A stretch of DNA of 64,000 bases from the NCBI GenBank assembly GCA_964019655.1, contig CAXHTR010000007.1, positions 310,001 through 374,000 of the forward strand. The letters run 5' to 3'. The notes beneath the pieces were generated by a model that saw only the letters and a list, made by a program, of their open reading frames with translations, did no database searches and had not been told where the DNA came from. Position numbers and translations under genes: made by a program. This document shows, one piece after another, positions 47,141-56,471 of the stretch (its first letter is position 1; every line of letters starts with the position of its first letter). This stretch comes from Perkinsela sp. pyNocScin1. Taxonomy: Eukaryota; Euglenozoa; Kinetoplastea; Prokinetoplastida; Perkinselidae.

Positions 47141-48562
47141 CTACCTTCGAACTGTCGCGTAGAGCCGGCGCAACATCTCCAGCTGAGCTGTAGTGTCCAT
47201 CGCATCGCAGCGCACTGCGTCCCTTCTGACGACCTTTGTGTCTTTCGTCGAAAAAAGCTGGAGCGATGCCGGCAGCGCTTCGGCATCTGTTTCGCCCTCG
47301 ATGTTATTCCCTGAGACATCAAGCTCTTTCAGACCTTTTGGTAGCTTCAAAAAATTGACAACTCCCGAAAAAGAATTATCTGCTGCGTGGAGGAGCGTGA
47401 GATTCTCTGGCAAATGCGCTATGTTCAGACTGCCTGAAAATTTGTTTTTCGAGATATCGAGCTCCTGTAGTAGCGCTGGCAGATTGGTAAGGTCCACTTC
47501 TGCATGAAGTGCATTGCTCGCTATTCTGAGCACATTGAGACCTCTTGGTAGTGCTGTCAAGTCTGCAGTGCCAGAAATTCGACAACTTCGAACAATCATG
47601 CTTTGAAGCGCCTGTGGTAGTGCCGGAAAGCGCATCTCCCCTGTAATGTCTGCGCCATTTATGGTGAATTCTTGGAGACTGGGCGGAAGTCCCGAGGCAT
47701 CAATACTTCCCGTAAGCTTGCTACTTATCACACTCATGCGTTGCAGGCCCCGTGGAAGAGTCGCAGCATCGAATATTCCAGAGACGGACTCACCGTATAT
47801 GTTGATTGATAGCAAAGATTTTGGGAGATCAGCGCACACAAGCTCTACCTTTGTCTGTGATAAACTGAGCATGAGGGTCTCTAACGATCGAGGTAAGCGC
47901 GCTACAGTCATCGTGCCAGATACTCGTACGAGAAGGTCCATTTTCAGAAAGGTCATACCATGCGGCAAGCTGTCATAGCTTACAAACCCCTCAAAATCAT
48001 TGACTGAAAGCTCTAAGTGGCACATGCCATCTGGGAGATTCGATAAATCCAGGGGCCCCGAAAAATTATTTTGTCCAGCATAAACAGCCACCATGGACCG
48101 CGGCAGGGCTTCCAGTTCGAATGGACCTCGAAATTTGTTTTGATTGGTGCCCAATTCACGCAGATTCGGTGGGAGGTTTTGAATGCAAAACTCGCCTTCG
48201 AGCTGGTTGATCATGATTCCAAGAACGCGTAGCTCTCGTGGAAGCTCTGCTGTGTTGACAGTGCCGGTGAGCCCCATAGAAAATAGAACGAGCTCTCGCA
48301 GCGTTTGTGGCAAAAACTGCGCGTTGATAGAACCTTCCAGTTTGTCTTGTACCCTTTCAAATGTTGTAAAATCCACAATTTGATTCTCTTCGAGCTCGAC
48401 AGGCGCCCACTCGTGGCAGTCAGTATAGTTGCCGTTCTCGTCCTGGAATGGTTCTTTATTCTTGAAACCTTCAACGAACATCTCCATCAAAGTTTGCTCG
48501 GACAGGAGTGCTGGATCAAGGCGGCTAAGGTGCTGCTCATCTGGTGCATAGAGAAAAAGCAT
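47141..48562 (-). CDS. Long secreted-type LRR protein, branch B1, 16 repeats (473 aa)
   Basis: MLFLYAPDEQHLSRLDPALLSEQTLMEMFVEGF; single-cysteine cap (YTDCHEWAPVELEENQ). Sixteen repeats include VYAGQNNFSGPLDLSNLP, LDISKNKFSGSLNIAHLP and LHAADNSFSGVVNFLKLP. Closing block LDVSGNNIEGETDAEALP and TKVVRRDAVRCDAMDTTAQ. It is the best intact representative of B1, separated from the other three by the 43337 gene, hAT-like element 2 and a family D gene. Confidence 0.95.
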   Translation of the reverse strand: MLFLYAPDEQHLSRLDPALLSEQTLMEMFVEGFKNKEPFQDENGNYTDCHEWAPVELEENQIVDFTTFERVQDKLEGSINAQFLPQTLRELVLFSMGLTGTVNTAELPRELRVLGIMINQLEGEFCIQNLPPNLRELGTNQNKFRGPFELEALPRSMVAVYAGQNNFSGPLDLSNLPDGMCHLELSVNDFEGFVSYDSLPHGMTFLKMDLLVRVSGTMTVARLPRSLETLMLSLSQTKVELVCADLPKSLLSINIYGESVSGIFDAATLPRGLQRMSVISSKLTGSIDASGLPPSLQEFTINGADITGEMRFPALPQALQSMIVRSCRISGTADLTALPRGLNVLRIASNALHAEVDLTNLPALLQELDISKNKFSGSLNIAHLPENLTLLHAADNSFSGVVNFLKLPKGLKELDVSGNNIEGETDAEALPASLQLFSTKDTKVVRRDAVRCDAMDTTAQLEMLRRLYATVRR

Positions 48563-49297
48563 TTTATATTCTTTTTGATATTCATAGATACAAAGGCAGC
48601 GTATAATGGTGTCATGCGTAGCTATAGAGTCGCTTGATAGATGTACGCGACATTCACTTCTTTGGATACAAAAAATTATTCACGGAGCTGGTGAGGACCG
48701 TGACTCAATAAGATCATCACTGAGCATTATAATAGCTTAAGTCTTAATATATATTCTCATTAACAGAGAAGTAGCATACTCAAGCGTGGAGAACCACTTT
48801 TCAAGCACATTTCATTTTCTGCAGCTTGCATTTTCAGTGCGTGGCCACGCTCCCTCAAAACGGCTTTCGCCCCAATATCTCAGAGTAATCCGAAGTTTCT
48901 TTTTGCACGATTCCTACAATTTGCAAGAAATTCGCCACACATAAGAACCCCCAGCGTTTTGGCTCAGCGAAGGCCTTAGCTCGTTGCACTCAGCATCACC
49001 GAGACTCGGCAAATGTACGCAGCTGCGTGAAAATAATATTCTTCATTCCTCATTCAGCCAAATTCTGGTACTCGCCCGATTTTTGGTATATTAAACCAAA
49101 GAAAGAACCTTTCCAATGATACGACATACCTTTGAGACTCCGTCATCACTTCTCATTCCCGACTCACGAGCATAATTGTGTGCATACACTGAAAATAAAC
49201 AAAATGAACACATCTAAGGTCGAAGAAGCACTTCTCCCTACTCCAAAAATATACCGCAATTTCACTTTAAATATTCTCTCCTATAGATAGCACCACT
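48563..49297. other. Spacer, no gene seen
   Basis: 735 bases. It includes moderately GC-rich words near 48840-48860 (GTGGCCACGC palindrome) but no inverted termini, LRR relic or RNA gene that I can recognise. Confidence 0.45.
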
Positions 49298-50164
49298 TCA
49301 CTCTTGCTCCGCGTTTCCATGCAGTATCTCCGCCTCCATCGGGTGCGTTTCCCCATTCTCGTCAAGAACGAACTCGACGCCTGCATCCTCGAGGCTGAGC
49401 CTTTCTGCAAAGCTTCCCAGCACCACTGCGTCCTTCGCGAAGGAGTTGTGGCTCGCGACGACCTCAGCCAGCTCCTCGGGCACATTGAGCAGACGGAACT
49501 GCCCGCAGAAGTGGTTCTTGTCGATGAAGAGCGACTCCAGAAGTGGCGGCAGGCTGTCCAGCTGCAGCTCACCCACAAAGTGGTTGCAGCCAGCGTCAAA
49601 GTCGCGCAGCGACGCCGGCAGGTGCGTGAGCACGAGATCCCCCGTGAAGTCATTGTCGGCGATCTCGAGCGAGCGGAGGTCCGGTGGGAGCGCCGTCAAG
49701 TCGCAGCCGCCCGAAAATTTGTTGTTGGTGATGCGAAACTCGACCATGGCGCGTGGCAGTGTCTTGAAGTCGAGCGTCCCGAAGAATTCGTTGTCTGCGA
49801 TGTCCAAGTACTCGAGGACTGGGGGCAAAAACTTTGTCTCGATGGTGCCCTGAATAGTTTTCATTGAGATCGTGAAGTGCTTGACTGTCTGCGGCAGAAA
49901 GTCCATGCGCAGTGTCCCGGCGAGCTCGATGTGGCGCTTGATGGGGGCGATCTTAATGAGCTTGCCGTTCTCGTCGCACGTGTTGCACGGCCAGTCGCAC
50001 ATGTCGAGGTAGCCGCCGTTGGGGTCCTGGACGCGCGCCTTCGCGGGGGCGGCCATGCCGCTGATGTGGATTTCCATGCGTGCCTGGTCGGAAAGCGAGT
50101 CGTAGTCGAGGCGGCCGAGGGCGTGCTGGTCGTCAGCGCAGATGAGGGATAGAGCGAATAGCAT
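49298..50164 (-). CDS. Secreted-type LRR protein, family B (288 aa)
   Basis: The frame is open to 50371, but the ATG at 50162-50164 (context ATTCAAA-ATG) gives MLFALSLICADDQHALGRLDYDSLSDQ. Cap MCDWPCNTCDENGKL has an extra cysteine (WPCNTC). Seven repeats follow, including LDIADNEFFGTLDFKTLP, FRITNNKFSGGCDLTALP and FDAGCNHFVGELQLDSLP. It ends with the closing element (FVLDENGETHPMEAEIL). It is a close tandem paralogue of 50967-51836, down to the WPCNTC cap, with strong GC bias at third codon positions. Confidence 0.94.
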   Translation of the reverse strand: MLFALSLICADDQHALGRLDYDSLSDQARMEIHISGMAAPAKARVQDPNGGYLDMCDWPCNTCDENGKLIKIAPIKRHIELAGTLRMDFLPQTVKHFTISMKTIQGTIETKFLPPVLEYLDIADNEFFGTLDFKTLPRAMVEFRITNNKFSGGCDLTALPPDLRSLEIADNDFTGDLVLTHLPASLRDFDAGCNHFVGELQLDSLPPLLESLFIDKNHFCGQFRLLNVPEELAEVVASHNSFAKDAVVLGSFAERLSLEDAGVEFVLDENGETHPMEAEILHGNAEQE

Positions 50165-50490
50165 TTTGAATTGGTAGAAGAAAATATTTCTTTCGAGAGA
50201 AAGAATAGATGATGCAGAGATAGAAAAGTAGAAAAATTTGAGAATATAGGCGAATGATAAGGATTTGGTACAGGAGAAACGTTCGTGAATGGTTGTGAAC
50301 GTATCTCTGGAATGTGATGGCGGGGATGTGTTCTGGGTGGAATTTCGATCAATGCAGTGAAAAGACTTCACATGCAGATTCGCCTTTATGTGACATAAGT
50401 TATCTTTGAAATCTCTGCTACTGTGCTTTCAGCTGCCTTTCTGTTTCGTGACATATGATCTTGAATGCAAAGTGGCTTTATTATATTTTT
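50165..50490. other. Spacer, no gene seen
   Basis: 326 bases between a family B gene and a broken small gene. The upstream open extension of the family B frame (to 50371) shows no motif. Confidence 0.4.
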
Positions 50491-50886
50491 CTACAGGTGG
50501 AGCAGAACCCTATGCATGCGATACATTCCACAAAGGTCAGCCAAAGTAACGAACTGTAAGCGGTTCATCACGATGAAAGATGGCTCGATGCCTGCAGCGG
50601 AAAGTGCAGGCATAGCCTCTGCGATGAAGAAGGAGAATTCTTTGATGAAGCTCTGCAGAGATTTTGCTCTGCTGTACATAGCCGCATTGTGTGATTTTGA
50701 ACTCGAATTGAAGTCATTCCATTATGGATAGTTCTGGCTGAAGGTCCTGAGGATTAATGCACATGCCAGCATAGGGCATATTCGAAACCCTTCGTAGCCA
50801 ATCTTTGCGCTGTATCCCAGCTTCTTCAGGCTCTTCATCCGCATCGTATGCGAGGAAATTCGCATTGTTCCCGCATCATCGCCCAT
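50491..50886 (-). pseudogene. Broken small non-LRR gene, unknown product
   Basis: Coding-like sequence on the minus strand is spread over three frames. An ATG at 50884-50886 encodes MGDDAG. One base out of frame it continues as NNANFLAYDADEEPEEAG, then QRKDWLRRVSNMPYAG and QDLQPELSIME with a stop. A second shift leads to WNDFNSSSKSHNAAMYS, SFIKEFSFFIAEAMPAL and GMYRMHRVLLHL, ending at TAG 50491-50493. The first shift falls in a GGG run (near 50870). I recognise no family. It is either a decayed gene or a real gene with sequencing errors; chance open frames are less likely given the composition. Confidence 0.45.
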
Positions 50887-50966
50887 ATTCTCTCTTTAAC
50901 ACTTCTACAATAAAATGTATGAACACGACTAAATTTCTCTACCTGATCTTCCCTTTCGACCCCTCA

Positions 50967-51836
50967 TCACTGCCGCAGGTCCCCGAGCGACTTTCCGCGC
51001 AGTATCTGCTCCTCGAAGGGGTGCCGCTCACCGTTTTCATCAAACACCATCGGGATAGCGTTCCCATCGAGGCTCACCCGCACGCGCAGGTCGCGACAAA
51101 CTGTGGCGTTCCCCACAAACTGGTTCTCGCTCGCCACGAGCTCCTCGAGGGACTCCGGCTGGCGCAGAAAGCGGAACTCGCCGCTCAGGCGGTTGTTGTC
51201 GAGGAGCAGCGACTCGAGCGTGTTCGGCAGATTATCGACGTTGATGGGCCCTTGAAAGAGGTTGCAGGCGGCGTCAAAGTCCCGCAGGCCGTCGGGGAGG
51301 CGCTCGAGCATGAGACTGCCCGTAAATTTGTTGTCGTCGATCTCGAGCGCGCGGAGCTTGGGCGGTAGGTTCGACAGGTCGCAACTCCCCGAGAATTTGT
51401 TGTTGGGGATGCGAAAATGGACGAGGGCAGGCGGCAGAGTGCAAAAATCGAGCGTCCCGTGAAACATGTTGTCGGCGATGTCAAAGTACTCGAGGACAGG
51501 CGGCAAGAACTTTGTCTCGATCGTTCCCGTGAGCGTGAGCATCGAAATAGTGAAGTGCTGGACTGTCTGTGGCAGGAAGTCCATGCGGAGCGTCCCAGCG
51601 AGCTGGACGGCGTGTTTGATTGGACAGATCCTGACGACGTTGCCGTCGGCGTCGCAGGTGTTGCACGGCCAGTCGCAGATGTCGAGGAAGCAGCCGTTGG
51701 CGTCCTGGATGGGCTGGCGGGCGAGCGGGCCCATGCCGCCGACGAGGATCTCCATGCGGGCCTGGTCGGAGAGGGAGTCGTAGTCGAGGCGGCCGAGGGC
51801 GGGCTCGATGCAGTAAGAGAATGAAATTGGATGCAT
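50967..51836 (-). CDS. Secreted-type LRR protein, family B (289 aa)
   Basis: The ATG at 51834-51836 gives MHPISFSYCIEPALGRLDYDSLSDQARMEIL (frame open to 51932). The cap is ICDWPCNTCDADGNV, sharing the extra cysteine with 49298-50164. Seven repeats: FDIADNMFHGTLDFCTLP, FRIPNNKFSGSCDLSNLP, LEIDDNKFTGSLMLERLP and LLDNNRLSGEFRFLRQP. Closing element FDENGERHPFEEQILRG. The protein aligns with its neighbour without gaps through the repeat region, marking a recent duplication that also spans the small broken gene between them. Confidence 0.94.
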   Translation of the reverse strand: MHPISFSYCIEPALGRLDYDSLSDQARMEILVGGMGPLARQPIQDANGCFLDICDWPCNTCDADGNVVRICPIKHAVQLAGTLRMDFLPQTVQHFTISMLTLTGTIETKFLPPVLEYFDIADNMFHGTLDFCTLPPALVHFRIPNNKFSGSCDLSNLPPKLRALEIDDNKFTGSLMLERLPDGLRDFDAACNLFQGPINVDNLPNTLESLLLDNNRLSGEFRFLRQPESLEELVASENQFVGNATVCRDLRVRVSLDGNAIPMVFDENGERHPFEEQILRGKSLGDLRQ

Positions 51837-51938
51837 TGTTATAGAATGAAGGAATGAAAGAAAATGCTTCTGTGTTGCACGTGTGAAAAGGAGAATGATG
51901 CATCTGAAATGAGGTTGAAGAGCAACAATCACTTATAT

Positions 51939-52325
51939 TTACATGTCGCTCTTTGACAAGTCATGCCGAGGTATCCACTGTCTATCGAACCCGGTTATCT
52001 CAAGAATTGGAAATGGAAGCTGCACTGACTCCATTTTGGCCCTCTGAAAATTCCATTGATTCCGAATAGTTTCATTTGCTGTCGCCTCATAGAATTTTTC
52101 CATCTCTGTAGACAGGCTCAGTGGACTTTCTCTAAAATATCCTATTATCAAAGGTTGCGAAGCATTGCCAGGAGCAGCATTTGCTTTCATGCCTTTGTCA
52201 CCTGAGCTGCCTGAATTATTTGCCAAGGATTTCCATAGGGCAAAAGATGAGATGCACGCAGGACGGATAATTCGATGAAGTTTAGCTGTGCTCAAGAATC
52301 GAGAATGAAGCATCATGATTTGCAT
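51939..52325 (-). CDS. Hypothetical protein with mitochondrial-type N-terminus (128 aa)
   Basis: This is an intact minus-strand frame with ATG at 52323-52325. The first 35 residues (MQIMMLHSRFLSTAKLHRIIR, less the last) are basic, free of acidic residues and amphipathic, as in mitochondrial presequences. The rest is a mixed soluble sequence: PLIIGYFRESPLSLSTEMEKF, truncated here, followed by NQWNFQRAKMESVQLPFP and FDRQWIPRHDLSKSDM. It has no LRR. I do not recognise the family. A small nuclear-encoded mitochondrial protein is the best inference; position in the same strand and spacing as its neighbours supports a real gene. Confidence 0.55.
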   Translation of the reverse strand: MQIMMLHSRFLSTAKLHRIIRPACISSFALWKSLANNSGSSGDKGMKANAAPGNASQPLIIGYFRESPLSLSTEMEKFYEATANETIRNQWNFQRAKMESVQLPFPILEITGFDRQWIPRHDLSKSDM

Positions 52326-52442
52326 GCGCCTGAAGCTTCGCAGATCTTATCGAGTTATCGACTGCAGACCAACACTCTCATCGCATGGAGCAGGCAGAAT
52401 ACTGATTTGAGTTGCATGTTTTAACTTTCATAGACCCAATTT

Positions 52443-53281
52443 TCAAAGGTACATCTCTTCGTACGCATGCCGCTCTCCAAACTCATCTACAACCGCCTCG
52501 ATCGTATTTCCCTCCAATCTTAGCCTGAGCTTGACGCTACGCTTCACAACCGCTGTCCCTGAAAAATTATTCGCACTCGCTGTGATGTCCCGCAGTGTGC
52601 CTGGAATGGTGACCAGCCGAAATTGGCCACACAGCTGATTACCATCCAAGTAGAGCGACTGCATCGATAGTGGAAGCTTTTCGAGGGCTATTTCCCAGAA
52701 AAATCGTTGTTGCCGGCGTCAAAGTCGATGAGTGTCTCTGGAAGGGCTATGAGCAAAATACTGCCAAAAAAGGCGTTGTCTGCTATCTCTAGTGACTGTA
52801 ACTGCGGCGGCAAATGCGCGAAATCGCATCTGCCGCGAAAATCGTTGCTTGGAATTCGAAATTCGATGACATTGCGTGGAATCTGGCTAAAGTCTATTGT
52901 CCCGTAGAAACTGTTGTCCGAGACGTCAAAAATAGTCAAACCTTTCGGGAGCAGGCGCGTCTCGATGGTTCCGGTGACTGACCGCATTGAGGCCGCGACG
53001 TGCGTCACTTTTGGCGGCAGAAAGTCAAAGAGGACGCTTCCAGCATTCGCTGTGCCCTGCCGGTAGCATTTAATGACAATGACATTTCTCTCAGCGTCGC
53101 ATGTGACGGCGGGCCAGTCGCAGACGTCGATGAGCATGCTGTGGGCGTCTGTGATGTTCGTCTTGGACTCGGCGTTGAGGCCGCTGACAAAAATCTCCAT
53201 GCGCGCTTGGTCGGAGAGGAGCTCGTAGTCGAGGCGACTGAGGGCTGGGTCGACGCAGGTGAAAATGAGGGGGTGAAGCAT
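52443..53281 (-). pseudogene. Family B LRR gene with one frameshift
   Basis: ATG at 53279-53281: MLHPLIFTCVDPALSRLDYELLSDQARMEI, cap VCDWPAVTCDAERNV. Repeats run FDVSDNSFYGTIDFSQIP and FRIPSNDFRGRCDFAHLP to FDAGNNDFSGK, where TAG at 52688-52690 ends the frame. In the next frame the family continues at once as IALEKLPLSMQSLYLDGNQLCGQF and closes with VVDEFGERHAYEEMYL at 52443. The break lies in the CCC run at 52694-52696 (GGG on the coding strand); one missing base explains it. Everything else is intact, so this may be a very young pseudogene or a base-call error. Confidence 0.8.
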
Positions 53282-53715
53282 CTTTATTGCGAATGATTGG
53301 TAACGGAAAGTAAAGGAATGAATGAATCATACGCATAGGCTTTCTATGAGGCATTACGCATAGTATGGTGAAAGCGACTACTTGACAGACTTTTTGGCTC
53401 TCTTTAAGACCGCAGCCCGATTCGAGAGCATACCTGCGGTTCAGGGGAACGCTTGCTTCTCTTCCCTGCAATGACTTGATAGCTGTTCTCGAGCATATCT
53501 CTTTCCCCTTAAAACACCATATGTTTCTGCATAATACGAAAGGATGATGTTCTTTTTCAGGTTCGCTCATGCCGTAGATTTTTGGTCTGAATTTTCGATC
53601 AATTAGGACGTGCCTTGAAGAATGATAAATTCATGCGATAAGAGCGTTCGAAGCCCCATTTCCCTTTTATCATTTTGCTTTGTGAGACTTTTACTAACAG
53701 TGCAACAATACCCTT
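53282..53715. other. Spacer, no gene seen
   Basis: 434 bases between the frameshifted gene and a family A gene. A minus frame reaching 53570 is a shadow of the family B gene's beginning. No other feature was recognised. Confidence 0.45.
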
Positions 53716-54348
53716 TTAGACCTCTTTCATTTTCACCCGACCTCTATCACTTTTCTCTTCAAAATAAAGCATTTCAGTGCCCTTGACCTGAAGGAAAATG
53801 TCATTCAGCGACTTTGGAAGCTTCCCGATACGAATTTGCTTCGAACTTTCAATTGGCTCCTTAATAAAAAGCATCACAAGGCTGGACGGTAGATTGCAAA
53901 AATTTACGAGCCCTGTAATCTTATTGTCCATAACTATAAAATTATCCAATTTGTGAGGTAGGTTTCCAAGGTCAAGTGTCCCTGTGAAGAAGCACTCTTC
54001 GATACAGAAATATTGTAATGCTTCTGGAAGATTCGTTGTGTCTACCGCACCGACGAGCTTTTGGTCGTACAGATTGAAGTACTCGAGATGCCGTGGCATC
54101 ATCGGAAAGTCGATCGAGCCTTGTAAAGTAAAATAAATGCTGTGCCAATCGATCTCGGTAATATGGTCAGATCCGTCACATGTAACCTTACTCCAGGTAC
54201 AAGCGTCATCTTCGTCTCCAAGAAGTGCTTCTCGTGCATCTTCAAGGTTGTCTGGGACGAAGAACATCTCCATCATCTGCTGATCAGTAAGCGATGACGT
54301 GTCAATGCGGCCGATGCCAGCGATGTCCATGGAAAAGAGTCTGAGCAT
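53716..54348 (-). CDS. Secreted-type LRR protein, family A (210 aa)
   Basis: MLRLFSMDIAGIGRIDTSSLTDQQMMEMFF; cap ACTWSKVTC (C50/C57), with lysine in place of the WxGV glycine. Repeats: FNLYDQKLVGAVDTTNLP, IEECFFTGTLDLGNLP and VMDNKITGLVNFCNLP. It ends LYFEEKSDRGRVKMKEV, with the family A DxxRV motif. It is the only family A gene in the right-hand third and is surrounded by family B genes. Confidence 0.92.
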   Translation of the reverse strand: MLRLFSMDIAGIGRIDTSSLTDQQMMEMFFVPDNLEDAREALLGDEDDACTWSKVTCDGSDHITEIDWHSIYFTLQGSIDFPMMPRHLEYFNLYDQKLVGAVDTTNLPEALQYFCIEECFFTGTLDLGNLPHKLDNFIVMDNKITGLVNFCNLPSSLVMLFIKEPIESSKQIRIGKLPKSLNDIFLQVKGTEMLYFEEKSDRGRVKMKEV

Positions 54349-54465
54349 AAGTTATATTGAGATGCTACCAGAGAGAACTAGAATGGTCTCAAGTATAACG
54401 CTCGAAAGGTTTCTAAAAATAATGAGCTAGCTTACGTCGACTCTCGAATCCCTCTGCATTGAGTT

Positions 54466-55321
54466 TCAATTTAGATCTTGGTTGCGTTTGAGCATTTTCG
54501 GCCCTTTAGGATGAGGCTTTCCTTCCTCGTCGACAACAGCTGTACACCACGTGAGGCCGAGAAAGACACCTTTCTGCGCGAGTGGAATGACTGCAGTCCC
54601 TGCAAATCGGTTCGTGTCCAGGTGCAGCGAGTGTAGCACCTCTAATGCTGTCGTAAGTCGCACACTTCCACTGAAAGCATTTCCACTCAGTGCAAGCACT
54701 TGCAGACTTTTCGGTAGATCGGAAAAGCACACTTCGCCATCAAACTGATTTTGCACGAGGGAGAGGTAATTCAAAGTCGGTGGGAGCGCTGACAGACAAA
54801 CGCTCCCTGAAAAAGAATTATCTTTGACATCAAAAGTCTCGAGGCCCTTTGGCAGGGAGCGCAGGTCGCATTCGCCGCTAAAATCGTTCGACGCGAGCTT
54901 CAGGTGTTTTAACGCTTCTGGGAGCGCTGTCATATCGACGGACCCCTGCATGTGTGAGACGTAGATTCGGAGCACCTTGAGGCCTCTGGGGAGCGCACTC
55001 GTCTCCAAAGTTCCATTGAGCCCAGTTTGGTTCATGATGACGATTTCGAATGTTTTTGGGGGCACAAATTCAAAATGAAGCGTTCCAATAAGCTCTTGCC
55101 AAAATGGTGACCCTAAAAAATTGATATGAGTGACATTTCCTTCATCGTCGCAGGAGACGCCACCCACGATTCGATATCCAAGAAAGACCCATTTACATCC
55201 TGGTACTTTTTTTGCCCCTGCGCATGTGTTCCGCTCATACAGAGTAGTAGAGTAAAAAGAGTGAGTCGTAGTCGAGGCGGCCGAGGGATGGGTCGATGCA
55301 GGTCATGAAGCGTGTGAGCAT
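54466..55321 (-). pseudogene. Family B LRR gene, N-terminal region decayed
   Basis: From the ATG at 55319-55321 the start is family-like (MLTRFMTCIDPSLGRLDYDSL), but the LSDQARMEI segment is scrambled and the frame stops at TGA 55235-55237. The family resumes in another frame (KYQDVNGSFLDIESW). After a further shift near 55168 comes VGGVSCDDEGNV, and from there an intact frame runs to 54466 with about seven repeats and the closing element VVDEEGKPHPKGPKML. The long frame's first codon (55165-55167) is GTG and it has no ATG before the repeats. With two frameshifts and a deleted segment, this is a pseudogene. Confidence 0.8.
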
Positions 55322-55613
55322 TATCTTTTTGTATGATAGTAAAGGCAAAGAACGCACCGGATCGATGGCTTGACTTCAGAAATAACATACAGCATAATAA
55401 AATCATTAATAGCCATTTTGATGATGGTGATTATACATAGAGGTGACAAAGATCTTTTCTTTCAGGGCCTTTCATCGCTGAATTTCCATTCCTCTCTAAT
55501 CTTTCCAATGGCCACCAATGATCGCAAATATATCTCTATTTTTAGTTTGTCGCTGCCATCTGAAGTCCACTGCAGAGCAAAATAGACCTTAGACCAGCTT
55601 CACCAGCTTCCGC

Positions 55614-56471
55614 TCAGTCAGACTCATTTTCCTCAAACTCAAGAATAAACACTGAATTAGCATGCACACCGCCGCTTTCATCAAGGACACGATCGATGTT
55701 GTTGCCAGCGAGATTCACGCCGAATCCTATTCCGTGAGACATCACAGCGTCCCCGCTGAATTCGTTATCACTCGCCACAACCTCCTCAAGGGCGTCTGGT
55801 GGGTTCACAAGCGAAAATTTCCCTGTCAGCGAATTGCCGTCGATGAAGAGTGACACGAGCGTTGGCGGCAGCTTATGCAGCTGAATTTCCCCTGAAAAGG
55901 CGTTGCAGCCGGCGTCAAAGTCGGTGAGGCCCAGCGGCAGGGCGGTCAGGTCCAGACTGCCTGTAAAATTGTTGCTGCCGATTTCCAGCGCTGTCAGGCC
56001 CTTTGGCAGCTTTGTCAAATCGCAACTGCCGCTGAAATTATTGTTGGCGATGCTGAACTCGCGCATTGCTGACGGTAGCGACGTAAAGTCCACAGTCCCG
56101 AAAAATTTATTGTTCGAGCACGCGAAGACCTCGAGGACTTGCGGGAGCAGCGAAGTCGTCAGCGTTCCAGTCAGATTCGTCCGCACCGATATGGAAAAGT
56201 ACACGCACTTTGGCGGTATGTAGTCGAGATACAGCGTTCCCCTGCGGTCGGCGAAGCGGGCCTGGGGCTTCATGCGGATGACGTTGCCCTCGTCGTCGCA
56301 CGTGATCGATGGCCAGTCGCAGACGTCGATGATCGCGCCGTTCTCGTCCTGGACGCACTTTCGTGACGCGTCGTCGAGGCCGCTCACGAGGATCTCCATG
56401 CGCGCCTGGTCGCTGAGCGAGGCGTAGTCGAGGCGGCCGAGGGCTGGGTCGACGCACGGGAAAAGGAGCAT
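55614..56471 (-). CDS. Secreted-type LRR protein, family B (285 aa)
   Basis: The ATG at 56469-56471 gives MLLFPCVDPALGRLDYASLSDQARMEIL; the frame is open to 56624 but without family sequence. Cap VCDWPSITCDDEGNV. Seven repeats: FACSNNKFFGTVDFTSLP, FSIANNNFSGSCDLTKLP, LEIGSNNFTGSLDLTALP and LFIDGNSLTGKFSLVNPP. Closing element VLDESGGVHANSVFILEFEE, where the usual HP is HA. It belongs with 49298, 50967 and 52443 in a cluster of very similar 285-289 aa copies. Confidence 0.94.
   Translation of the reverse strand: MLLFPCVDPALGRLDYASLSDQARMEILVSGLDDASRKCVQDENGAIIDVCDWPSITCDDEGNVIRMKPQARFADRRGTLYLDYIPPKCVYFSISVRTNLTGTLTTSLLPQVLEVFACSNNKFFGTVDFTSLPSAMREFSIANNNFSGSCDLTKLPKGLTALEIGSNNFTGSLDLTALPLGLTDFDAGCNAFSGEIQLHKLPPTLVSLFIDGNSLTGKFSLVNPPDALEEVVASDNEFSGDAVMSHGIGFGVNLAGNNIDRVLDESGGVHANSVFILEFEENESD

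Noticed and set aside
50465-50731. 88-codon plus-strand frame over the broken small gene
   Set aside because: The minus-strand segments have more protein-like composition and agree with the direction of all neighbours.
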